Of a DNA stretch of 31,074 bases, positions 6,764 to 15,000 are shown piece after piece (the stretch's first letter is position 1; each line of letters begins with the position of its first letter). The DNA lies in assembly GCA_910579485.1 (NCBI GenBank), contig CAJTVO010000026.1, forward strand, positions 1-31,074. Direction: 5' to 3'. Position numbers and translations under genes: made by a program. The stretch is from an uncultured Oscillospiraceae bacterium. Its GTDB lineage: Bacteria > Bacillota > Clostridia > Oscillospirales > Oscillospiraceae. The notes beneath the pieces were generated by a model. The model made no database searches and was not told the DNA's origin. It worked only from the letters and a program-made list of their open reading frames with translations.

Positions 6764-7113
6764 CCGCATAGCGTCACATCCAGGCACCGCTCCGGCACAA
6801 GCCCCTCCGCCACATCCATCCTCCGCACCGGGATCCGCAGCCGTTCAGCTTCCTCGATCTCCGCCTGCATCCCGCTGCTGGTCACGGAACCGAAGGTCCA
6901 CAATTCATCGCAGCGATGCAGGAGGGTCAGGCCCATCTCAATGCCCGTCTGTCTCTCCTCCGGAACGGCATCATCCAGCACAGCCGGGTACAACAGGTGG
7001 GGCGCAAAAAAGGCGTGTCCGCTCTCCATCACGGTGCGGCACGCCTGCTTCGCGTATTCTACATTTCGTTCTACATCCCCGGCGTAGGGGGACGCTACAT
7101 AGATCAGTTTCAT
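6760..7113 (-). CDS. DUF4406 protein (nucleoside deoxyribosyltransferase-like)
   Basis: A 117-residue protein starting MKLIYVASPYAGDVERN at ATG 7113, placed after AAGGAGCAGAAC; an upstream ATG at 7128 would place that ribosome site inside the gene. The motif YVASPYAG at the N-terminus, FFAPHLLYP in the middle, and the pair HRCDELWTFG and SGMQAEIEEAERLRIPV are typical of DUF4406 proteins, which resemble nucleoside 2-deoxyribosyltransferases. In that superfamily the conserved Glu after SxGM is the catalytic nucleophile; here it would be in GMQAEIE. The true substrate is not known. It sits between two methyltransferase loci, a setting also common in prophages. Confidence 0.8.
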   Translation of the reverse strand: MKLIYVASPYAGDVERNVEYAKQACRTVMESGHAFFAPHLLYPAVLDDAVPEERQTGIEMGLTLLHRCDELWTFGSVTSSGMQAEIEEAERLRIPVRRMDVAEGLVPERCLDVTLCG

Positions 7114-7131
7114 GTTCTGCTCCTTCATTCA

Positions 7132-8037
7132 TTATATCTGCTTTTTCCATTCCGCCGGGATCTGAGCCTGGGCGCTGCCGGAGCCGTCATAGATCGGCTT
7201 GTCGTGGGGCCTGTAGCGAATTTCCCCTGACAGCGTTTTCTCGAGCCGCTCACGCCCGATCCCGGCATAGTCCTCTCGGATCTCGCAGCCCCAGAATCGT
7301 CTGCCATGCAGCAGTGCGGCAACACCGGCGGACGCAGCCCCCGCAAATGGGTCGAACACCAGTCCGTCCGCGTTGGTCAGCGCGAGGACCAGACGTTCCA
7401 CCAGCCCGACCGGGAACTGGCAGGGATGCGCCGTCTTCTCCACATGGTTGCCGGTGACGTTTGGAATGTCCCACACATCCTCCGGGTTCTTCCCGAGAGG
7501 ATTCCCGGACGGCTGCCCCCGGTCCTTCCCCCGGAAGCTCCGCTTGCCGGGGTATTTCGCTGGGATACGTACAGCGTCCAGGTTGAACGTGTAGTCCTCG
7601 CTTTTTGTAAACCAGAGGATGGTTTCATACCGCCCGCTGAACCGGTGCTTACAGTGCAGGCCATGTCCATACCGCCAGACGATGCGGTTGCGGAGCTTCA
7701 GGCCCATATCATAGAAGATCGGGGCAAGGTCAATGTCCAGAGGGCGGATCGCACCCTTTTTGACATAGCTGCCGGTCTGCCAGCAGATGCTTCCGGTCTC
7801 CTTCAGCAGCGGGCACAGCTTCGTGATGATCTCCCTCTGCCATAAGATGAACTCATCCAGAGGCATTTCCTTTTCATAGGCTTTGCCAATGTTGTACGGC
7901 GGGGAAGTAACGATCAGATCGAATATTTCCTGTTGGGGCAGTGCATCCAGGAAATGACCCGCATCCATCTGAAAAATGGCCGCTGCCGCAGTATCTGGTA
8001 TGGCGCCGCCTGCTGTGGAAGATATGATCGGTATCAT
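7132..8037 (-). CDS. Beta-class site-specific DNA methyltransferase (N6-adenine or N4-cytosine)
   Basis: A 301-residue enzyme expected to methylate an exocyclic amino group in DNA. The catalytic motif TSPPYN is at residues 44-49, and the SAM-binding region comes at the end: KTAHPCQFPVGLVERLV (201-217) followed by FDPFAGAASAGVAAL (228-242). Catalytic motif before SAM motif defines the beta class. The motif I loop is DPFAGAAS rather than the commoner DPFxGSGT. TSPPY is found in both N4-cytosine and N6-adenine enzymes, so the base cannot be decided. The start has AGGAGGTACGC upstream. No restriction nuclease is adjacent, so it is probably an orphan protecting the element during transfer. It lies 12 bases after VirB6. 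Confidence 0.9.
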   Translation of the reverse strand: MIPIISSTAGGAIPDTAAAAIFQMDAGHFLDALPQQEIFDLIVTSPPYNIGKAYEKEMPLDEFILWQREIITKLCPLLKETGSICWQTGSYVKKGAIRPLDIDLAPIFYDMGLKLRNRIVWRYGHGLHCKHRFSGRYETILWFTKSEDYTFNLDAVRIPAKYPGKRSFRGKDRGQPSGNPLGKNPEDVWDIPNVTGNHVEKTAHPCQFPVGLVERLVLALTNADGLVFDPFAGAASAGVAALLHGRRFWGCEIREDYAGIGRERLEKTLSGEIRYRPHDKPIYDGSGSAQAQIPAEWKKQI

Positions 8038-8049
8038 GCGTACCTCCTG

Positions 8050-8955
8050 TCACTTGATCGCCGCCGCCACAGCCTTGGTGGTGTTCACCGCCGCCTGGGC
8101 GGTGTAGACGGCGGACATGATGTTTGCGCGGGTGGTGGTGTCCAGTCCGAAGGTCCCGGCTATCCTGGGTACTTCTCCTGCGGAGAGCATCAGTCCCAGC
8201 CCCAGCAGCAGGTGTTCCCGGAATGCCAGGAGGCCCGCAGTCAGGATGGTGGCCTGGAGGAACGCCGTCAGGCACAGGCCGATGACCTGTTTCATCCACT
8301 GGAGGAACCCGTCCGAGTAGCCGCGCGGCACGCTGAACATATACAAACTTCCCACCGCGATCTGGATGAGCAGGATGCCGCCCCGTTTCAGATTTGCAAA
8401 AAATATTTTTATCACGGCATATCCCATGGCGATCACGCAGAAGATCAGCATGATCGGGCTGGTGAGCATGGACATCATGAAGTCCGGCGCGCCGGTCATG
8501 TCACTGAGGCTGGTCACGGCGGAGAAGTCCTCCATGATCTGCCGTCCCACCTCTCCAATGCTGGTCCCCAGCCCGGTGATCTCCGCGGTGAACTGCCCCT
8601 GCAGGGTCACGGACAATTCATAGAGCCGCACCGGGACGGTGGAGAACAGGCTGACCGCCAGGAAGCCCTTCACGATGTTCAGCGCCGTCTGCTGGATGCT
8701 GCCCCGTCCGGTGGAGTAGTCCAGACCAAACTCAAAACAGCAGACCACCACGCTGACGCCGAACAGCGCCCAGCCCAGCTGGCTGAAAAATGTCACGACG
8801 GACTGCACCCAGGTCAGCTCGAAGAGTTCCACGCCCATCATGCCCATGATGGCGAAGAAGTTCCCCAGGAACCCCACGAGCTGTCCATAGAACCAGTCCA
8901 TGAGATTGCCCATGATCGTGTCCGCTACAAAATCCCAGATAAAGATTTGTTTCAC
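8050..8955 (-). CDS. VirB6/TrbL-like mating channel membrane protein
   Basis: A polytopic protein of about 302 residues. From residue 15 on it reads MGNLMDWFYGQLVGFLGNFF, followed by strongly hydrophobic segments including WALFGVSVVVCCFEFGLDY, PIMLIFCVIAMGYAVIKIFF and GGILLIQIAVGSLYMFSVPRG, and a C-terminal AAVNTTKAVAAAIK. Size, topology and the VPRGYSDGFLQWMKQVIGL segment match the VirB6/TrbL-like family of Clostridia elements (CD1112-like), which forms the inner-membrane part of the T4SS channel. The start is uncertain: GTG at 8955 is inside GGAGGTGAAAC; an upstream frame to 9030 overlaps the divergent helicase start; ATG at 8913 would remove the first helix's beginning. In related elements this gene normally follows the DUF3852 gene, so the helicase region is an insertion. 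Confidence 0.85.
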   Translation of the reverse strand: MKQIFIWDFVADTIMGNLMDWFYGQLVGFLGNFFAIMGMMGVELFELTWVQSVVTFFSQLGWALFGVSVVVCCFEFGLDYSTGRGSIQQTALNIVKGFLAVSLFSTVPVRLYELSVTLQGQFTAEITGLGTSIGEVGRQIMEDFSAVTSLSDMTGAPDFMMSMLTSPIMLIFCVIAMGYAVIKIFFANLKRGGILLIQIAVGSLYMFSVPRGYSDGFLQWMKQVIGLCLTAFLQATILTAGLLAFREHLLLGLGLMLSAGEVPRIAGTFGLDTTTRANIMSAVYTAQAAVNTTKAVAAAIK

Positions 8956-8964
8956 CTCCGTTTC

Positions 8965-8999
8965 CCTGCGTTGACACGCAGGCGTAAATTGGTTAGAAT
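8965..8999 (+). promoter_or_regulatory. Sigma-A type promoter with -35 inside an inverted repeat
   Basis: A consensus -35 TTGACA (8971-8976), a 17-base spacer and -10 TAGAAT (8994-8999), about 30 bases before the helicase ATG at 9029. The -35 is exactly the loop of an inverted repeat CCTGCG-TTGACA-CGCAGG (8965-8982). This arrangement is well suited to repressor binding over the -35. It makes the helicase an independent transcription unit opposite to the transfer genes. Confidence 0.75.
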
Positions 9000-9028
9000 G
9001 ATTGCAAGAAAATTTGCAGGAGCCGCCC

Positions 9029-11119
9029 ATGACCTACGAGGAGTTCAAAAGTCAATACCCCGTCCGGCTGAACCGGCAGCAGGAGGAGGCCGTCCGTCAG
9101 ACAGAGGACCCCATCCTGCTGCTGGCTGTGCCGGGGAGCGGCAAGACCACCGTGCTGGTCACCCGTCTGGGGTACATGCTCCATTGCAAAGGCATCCGCC
9201 CGGAACAGATACTGACCGTGACCTACACCGTGGCGGCTACCAGGGATATGAAAGCCCGGTTTATCAGCTTCTTCGGGGAAGGCCACGCGGACAAGCTGAC
9301 CTTTCGCACCATCAACGGCCTGTGCGCGGTGGTGATCGGACGCTACGCCCGGCAGAAGGGGACCGAACCTTTTGCCCTGCTGGACGATGAGCGGCAGATC
9401 AACAGCGTCATCCGCGATCTGCTGGCCCGCACCGGAACCGCGTTCCCCAGCGATCTTCAGGTGAAGGACGCCCGTACCCATATCACCTACTGCAAGAACA
9501 TGATGCTGACCGAAGCGGAGATCCATGCCCACAAGGTAGACGGGATGGATTTTCCTCGAGTCTACTTCGAATATCAGGACTATCTCCTCCGCAGCAGGCG
9601 CATGGACTTCGATGACCAGATGGTCTTCACATACCGCATTTTCCGGCAGCACCCGGATATCCTGGCATATTTCCAGCGCCGGTGGCCCTACATCTGCGTG
9701 GACGAGGCCCAGGACACCTCCAAAATTCAGCACGCCATCCTCCGCCTGTTGGCATCCGGCAGCGGCAACATCTTCATGGTAGGCGATGAGGACCAGAGCA
9801 TCTACGGCTTCCGCGCCGCATGGCCCCAGGCTCTGCTGGAGTTCGAGCAGGTCTTTCCCGGCGCGAAGGTATTGAAGCTGGAGACCAACTACCGCTCCAC
9901 CCGCGCCATCGTGGAGAAGGCGGATGCGTTCATCCGCCGCAACCAGAACCGACGCCCGAAGAAAATGCGTACCGAGAACCAGCAGGGCAGTCCCATCCGC
10001 AGGATCATGCTGGAGGACTACAACCGCCAGTACAATTACCTGCTGAAAGTGGCGGAAAACTGTGAGGAGTCCACGGCAGTCCTCTACCGCAACAATGACA
10101 GCGCCCTGCCGCTCATTGACCTGCTGGAGCAGAAGGGGGTCCCCTACGCCTGCCGCCAACGGGAGGGATTTTTCTTTGCCAGTCCTCTAGTGCGGGACAT
10201 CACCGATATGCTGGAATTCGCTTTCGATGACGGTAACAAGGAGCTTTTTCTCCGCTTCTATTACAAATTAGATTTGAAGCTGAAAAAGGCCGTGATCTCG
10301 CAGCTGCTCTACGGGATGCCCAGCGACAAAAGCGTCTTTGAGGTCCTGCTGGAGAGCGGCGGGCTGGAGCCCTGGCAGATGGGGAAGGTGAAGGCCATGC
10401 AGACCCACTATTCCAAGCTGCCCTACCTGACCAGCTTCGCCGCCATCCAGCGGCTGGTGCGCTATATGGGATATGGCGACTACCTCCAGGAGCAGCATGG
10501 CGACACGACCAAACTGGACATTCTTCTCTCTCTGGCGAATCAGACGCCCTCGGTGGGGCAGTTCCTCCTGCATTTGCAGGAGTTGAAGGAGCGCGTTGAG
10601 ACTCTGGAGCCCCGCCCGGACTGTCCCTTCGTGCTGTCCACCATCCATGCCAGCAAGGGGCTGGAGTATGACCATGTCATCCTGATCGACGCGGTGGACG
10701 GGCTGCTGCCCTCTGCGGACGAAGCTGAGGAATTTGAGGAGGAGCGGCGGCTTTTCTATGTGGGAGCTACCAGGGCGAGGAAGCAGCTGGAGTTTCTCTG
10801 CTATGAAAACAAATTTGGAGAGCCCTCCGATGCCTCGTTCTCATTCGTCTCTCAGTTTTTAGGCGAGGAGCCGAAGAAAGAGCCGGAACGCAAGGCCCAG
10901 CCCACCAAACCAGCCGGTCCATCCAAAGAACAGATCGCTAACTGGATGAAGGATTACATCCCTGGCACAGAGGTCACCCACAAGATTTTCGGTCGCGGCC
11001 TGCTGACCAGGCGGGAGGGGGCTTTTGCAACCATCTCCTTTATGGAAGTTGGAACCAAGAAGATAGACCTGGTCACTTGTCTGCGGCAGGAAAAGATATG
11101 GCTGACACATTTTGTGTAG
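9029..11119 (+). CDS. UvrD/PcrA-type superfamily 1A DNA helicase
   Basis: A 696-residue 3'-5' DNA helicase; the start chosen is ATG 9029 (MTYEEFKSQYP) with CAGGAG upstream, not the TTG 27 bases earlier. All core motifs are present: Q-motif region RLNRQQEEAV, Walker A AVPGSGKTT (33-41), Walker B YICVDEAQDTS, motif III GDEDQSIYGFRAA, motif IV LETNYRS, motif V TIHASKGLEYDHVI and motif VI ERRLFYVGATRARKQLEF. The C-terminus carries the HKIFGRGLLTRREG domain typical of UvrD/PcrA proteins. The length matches PcrA-type enzymes. PcrA-like helicases unwind nicked DNA in repair and rolling-circle replication, so it could serve element replication, but no relaxase is visible nearby. It is driven by its own promoter and stops two bases before a convergent gene, with no terminator between. 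Confidence 0.95.
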   Translation: MTYEEFKSQYPVRLNRQQEEAVRQTEDPILLLAVPGSGKTTVLVTRLGYMLHCKGIRPEQILTVTYTVAATRDMKARFISFFGEGHADKLTFRTINGLCAVVIGRYARQKGTEPFALLDDERQINSVIRDLLARTGTAFPSDLQVKDARTHITYCKNMMLTEAEIHAHKVDGMDFPRVYFEYQDYLLRSRRMDFDDQMVFTYRIFRQHPDILAYFQRRWPYICVDEAQDTSKIQHAILRLLASGSGNIFMVGDEDQSIYGFRAAWPQALLEFEQVFPGAKVLKLETNYRSTRAIVEKADAFIRRNQNRRPKKMRTENQQGSPIRRIMLEDYNRQYNYLLKVAENCEESTAVLYRNNDSALPLIDLLEQKGVPYACRQREGFFFASPLVRDITDMLEFAFDDGNKELFLRFYYKLDLKLKKAVISQLLYGMPSDKSVFEVLLESGGLEPWQMGKVKAMQTHYSKLPYLTSFAAIQRLVRYMGYGDYLQEQHGDTTKLDILLSLANQTPSVGQFLLHLQELKERVETLEPRPDCPFVLSTIHASKGLEYDHVILIDAVDGLLPSADEAEEFEEERRLFYVGATRARKQLEFLCYENKFGEPSDASFSFVSQFLGEEPKKEPERKAQPTKPAGPSKEQIANWMKDYIPGTEVTHKIFGRGLLTRREGAFATISFMEVGTKKIDLVTCLRQEKIWLTHFV

Positions 11120-11121
11120 CG

Positions 11122-11619
11122 TCACATGGTCATTTCCATCCCCGCCTTTGGCGCTGAAGTTTTAGACAGCGAAGCAATAAACTCCGTTTCTGCGGCAGAT
11201 GGATCGCCTTGCCCGTTGATCTCCCAGTCTGCGAGAATGTCGAATGCGTCATTACATTCCTGTACGGTGACAACGGGGCTGGAGTCGTTCATCCGGAGGA
11301 TCGCTTCCGCCACGATTCGGGCAGCGGGATCGTCTCCCTGGATGAAGGCTGCCAGCTCGTCCCTGGTCAGATACGTTCGCAGCGCCCGCTGCTCTTCGGT
11401 AAATGCACACATTTCCACCGTACAGGTCTGATTGCCGGGCAGGCAGATGTTCCCTTCTTTAAATGGCTCGGGTGTCAGCTTGAGAATAGCGGTCAGCGGC
11501 GAAACGGCGTTTGTTGACACACCGATCCCATAGGGCCCGGGTGCCATTTTACATATCCCGTGGGTCAGCTCCCGGAGCTGTTCCGCCAGAAGGACCATTC
11601 TGTTTTTGATCTCGCTCAT
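11122..11619 (-). CDS. Hypothetical protein, 165 aa, with Met-rich C-terminal tail
   Basis: Starts MSEIKNRMVLLAEQL at ATG 11619 after GGAGGGCAGAG; the frame upstream to 11718 overlaps the preceding pilin-like gene and is rejected. It opens with a helix (residues 3-20), followed by a CKMAPGPYGIGVSTNAV loop, then a strand-rich middle and a helical region including TEEQRALRTYLTRDELAAFI. It ends SAPKAGMEMTM, a clear member of the shared Met-rich tails, and here no downstream gene follows on this strand, so the tail cannot be a disguised ribosome site. Family not recognised. It follows the DUF3852 gene by 14 bases and is the last gene before the convergent helicase. Confidence 0.65.
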   Translation of the reverse strand: MSEIKNRMVLLAEQLRELTHGICKMAPGPYGIGVSTNAVSPLTAILKLTPEPFKEGNICLPGNQTCTVEMCAFTEEQRALRTYLTRDELAAFIQGDDPAARIVAEAILRMNDSSPVVTVQECNDAFDILADWEINGQGDPSAAETEFIASLSKTSAPKAGMEMTM

Positions 11620-11633
11620 CTCTGCCCTCCTTC

Positions 11634-11981
11634 TTAAATTCCGATGATGGTCCAGATGTAAGTGGGGGCGGTGAGGGTAAGGATGAGACAGGCGAAAAGG
11701 ATCACCGGCCCGGTCCACTCGAACTGGCCATGCTTCTTGTAATCAAAGTAAGCCATGGCGCTTTTTCCGAAGAAAGCGATGGTCAAAAGCATGTCCAACG
11801 CGGGAAAAACCACGTTATTGACAACGGTTTTGATCTGTCCAGCAGCATCCTTCCAGGTGCTTTCCACTACCGCGCCCACATTGCCTTTGCCTCCGGAGGA
11901 AGCAAAGGCGGGAACGCAGAGGATGGCCATCACCGCCAGGGCAAGAAGCAGGAGCCGCAGATGTTTTTTGAATTTTCGCAT
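11634..11981 (-). CDS. DUF3852-type VirB2-like pilin/T4SS membrane protein
   Basis: A 115-residue exported membrane protein. It has a signal peptide (MRKFKKHLRLLLLALAV...PAFASS), a short polar region with NVGAVVESTWKDAAGQIKTVVNNVV, and two membrane segments (about residues 58-75 and 92-114) separated by SAMAYFDYKKHGQFEW. This plan of signal peptide plus two hydrophobic helices joined by a short basic loop is that of VirB2-like pilins. The AYFDYKKHGQFEW segment is what I remember from DUF3852 proteins in Clostridia conjugative elements. Start: ATG 11981 with GGGAGGTATTT. It normally lies just before VirB6, but here that order is broken by the helicase and one more gene. Confidence 0.8.
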   Translation of the reverse strand: MRKFKKHLRLLLLALAVMAILCVPAFASSGGKGNVGAVVESTWKDAAGQIKTVVNNVVFPALDMLLTIAFFGKSAMAYFDYKKHGQFEWTGPVILFACLILTLTAPTYIWTIIGI

Positions 11982-12002
11982 AAATACCTCCCAAAAGCTG
12001 GA

Positions 12003-12024
12003 GGGCCGTCCCGCAGGGCGGCCC
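12003..12024 (-). terminator. GC-rich hairpin between adhesin and DUF3852 gene
   Basis: GGGCCGTCC and its complement GGGCGGCCC form a nine-base-pair stem (one G-U type pair) around the loop CGCA. On the transcribed minus strand it comes about 25 bases after the adhesin stop and is followed by CTCCAGCTTTTGGG, with only four T residues. It may be a weak terminator or attenuator limiting read-through from the surface genes into the T4SS genes. Confidence 0.5.
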
Positions 12025-12049
12025 CCTACATTATTATATGGTTTTCAGA

Positions 12050-15000
12050 TCAGTACCCTGTCCTGGGCAGGGGCTTACCGGGCTTGTAGACCGTGGTGAC
12101 CCAGCGGTCCGTCGCCATGATCCACTGTCCGTTGTACACGCCGCCCACGTCCGCCTGGTTGACGAACTGGGTGCCGCCCGTCAGACCGGAGAGGACATTG
12201 CAGTAGACCGCGGGAGCCTCCACCTGCCGGAAGTTGGACGGGACCACACCGAACACGCACATAAACTCCGTCACACACTCGTTGGAGGCCAGCCCCAGCG
12301 CGGCGGGAGAAGCGATGATGACCCTGTTCTGCTGGGTGCTGACATTGTCCGCCAGAGTGCGGTACTCGCTGCTGAGGTTGGTTTTGTAGACGATCTTGTA
12401 ATTCCCCGGCACATTATAGGTCCCGGTGACGATTTTATCCAGCCGCACCGCCTTGGTAGGCAGGGTGTCTCGCCAGTAGAAAGATGTGAGCGCGGTAGTA
12501 GAGTTATTGCCGATGCCGGAGAGATCATACTTGATGCTCTGACCGGGAACGACCTCGCTGTAGCCGCGCTTGGTGATGGAGACGTTGGTATAAAGGCTCT
12601 TGTTGGTCATAGCGGCCTTTACGATCTGGCCGGCGTACTCGATCTCCACTTCGATGGGTGTCTTGTCCAAGCCGTAATAATCGGCAGATTTGGACTCAAC
12701 CACCTTGTAACGTCCCAGCGGCAGGGGCCGGGACTTGGCAACGCCATTCTTGTCTGTCCTGATCGTGTCCGCCAGATCGCCGGAGCGATGCTCATAGATC
12801 TCAAACTCCGTGTTGGGCAGGGGCGTCCCGGCAGGCCAGCCGTTCATGGTGTTGTACTCAGCGGAGGTCTTGGTCACCTGGATCTGGCCGGTGATGGGTG
12901 TGTTCTTCCACTCCACGATGGTCGTCTCGCCAGCGGTGACGTAGACCGTCTTCATCTCGGTGTCCACCAGATAGCCCTTGTTCTCCAGCTCCTTGAGGTA
13001 ATACCGCCCGGTGACGGTCAGGTCCTCGATATAGATGTACCCGGAATTATCTGTGGTGTACTGCCCGATGGGCTTATGGCTGCTGTCGTACAACAGGAAG
13101 CTTACGCCGTAAATCCCCTTGCCGGTGGTGCTGTCGGTTTTATGCAGCAGGATACCAGAAAAAGCCTTGTTGGTGATGGTGACAGTAGTGACCTTGCCGT
13201 CCTGGATGGTGAAGTAGGTGGGAGTGGCGTCCAGCTTGAATCCCTCTCCAGCTTCGGTTTCAACCGCATAGTAGTCTCCTGCGTCCAGATCCAGGTGGGC
13301 GCGGCCCTGTTTGTCCGTGGTCACGGTGTCCACCAGAGCGCCGTCCATCTTTCTGATCTCGAAAGTGGTGTTAGGGATGCGCTGGGTCTTGTCCGCTTCG
13401 TTGACCTTGATCAGCTCCAGACCACCAACAGGGGCGTTGTAGAAGGTCAACGTCTGGCCCTCGCCTGCCTCGATCTCAATGGACTTCGGCGTACCATCCA
13501 GCACGAACCCGTCCACTGTGGCGGTTTCTTTTGCAGTGATGACCGTTCCGGGCTTCAAATCAGAGAGTACAATGCGGCCATATTCGTCCGTTTTGTAGAT
13601 GCCCTTGTTGGGGCCAACATAGGCTCCGCTGCTGTCGGTGATGAGGAACTCGACCCCAGCCAGGGGCTTGTCCGTGGTGCCCGTCACCAGCTTCTGAATC
13701 GTGAGCGTCGTTCTGGGGGTGTTGTACACGGTGAGGGTTTGGGTGTCTGCGGGATTTACCGTGACCACCTGCCGCTTTGTTCCGGGGTCGATGGTAAATC
13801 CGGGCAAGGTCCTGGTTTCCTCGACTACGATGGTGCCCACAACCGGGACCCGGATCTCTCCATTCAGATCGGTTTTGTAAAGTCCCAGGGAGGACAGATG
13901 CCCATAGGCGTCATCCACGAACTCGCCGGAAGCATAGCTCAATTTGAACTCCACCCCAGCCAAAGGCTCGGAAGTGAGCTTGTTCAGTTTTTTGATGACG
14001 AGATACCCGGTAGGCTTATTGACAAAGCGGAGCGTCTGTCCGCCTTCGCCGCCCTTGATCTCGATGCTCTTGGGGGTGGCGTCCAGCACCACGCCGTCCG
14101 GGACCTTGAGTTCCTTTGCGGTAACGGTGATGCCTGGCTCCAAATTGGGGATGACGATACGTCCGTCCTCCCCCGTGATGTATTCGCCGTTGCTGCCGCC
14201 AACGACCGCCCCGGAGCTGTCGGTCACGAGGAAGGTGACTCCCTTCAGAGGGACGTTTCCGGTTTCGGTTTCCAGGTACTTTTCAATGGTCAGCGTGGTC
14301 TTGGGGATGTTCTCCACGTCCACATGGTTGCCGCTGCCATTGCCGTTCCCGGAGGAGCTTCCTCCGCCAATGGTCCCGTTCCCTCCGGTAACAACGCTGT
14401 TGCCGGAGCCGTTGCGGACAATGATCGTCCGGGGCGTAGGATCGAGGACATAGCTGGACGGCACCCTGGTTTCCACAACAACGACCGTGGAATTGGGGAT
14501 GAGGCCCGTCACCGTCACGGTCCCATCGGCCCCTGTGGTGTAGCGGCCAATGAGGTTGCCATCGCCGTCCCGCAAAGTAAATTCCGTGTTGGGTACAGGT
14601 TTCCCGCTGACCGCGTCCCGTTTCGAGATAGTCAATGTGCAGAGGGGTTCGTTGTATACCGTGATCGTCTGGGTGTCCGCCGGATTGACTGTGATGGTCT
14701 GAATCCTGGTGGATTCGTCAATGACGTACCCAGGACAGGGGGTCAGCTCCTTTGCGACCACAGTTCCCACCACCGGCACCCGAATCTCCCCGGCGTCGTT
14801 GGTCTTGAACCGGCCCTTGCTGGACAGATGCCCAAAGTTGTCATCCACAAAGCTGCCGTCCGCGTAGGTCAATTCAAACTCTACATTTGCCAGGGGCTGC
14901 TTAGAAATTTTGTCCAGTTTCCGAATCACAAGGTATCCCGTCTTCTTGTTGTAGAAGCGGAGGATGTTCGCCCCGTCATCGCTGATCTTGATGGTTTTCG

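Noticed and set aside
7933..9390. Plus-strand open frame of 485 codons over VirB6 and the helicase start
   Set aside because: Antisense to VirB6 and out of frame with the helicase; His/Gly-rich composition typical of shadow frames.
12003..12060. Possibility that the missing adhesin anchor is just out of frame after the stop
   Set aside because: The three minus-strand frames after 12050 meet stops within a few codons and contain no hydrophobic stretch.
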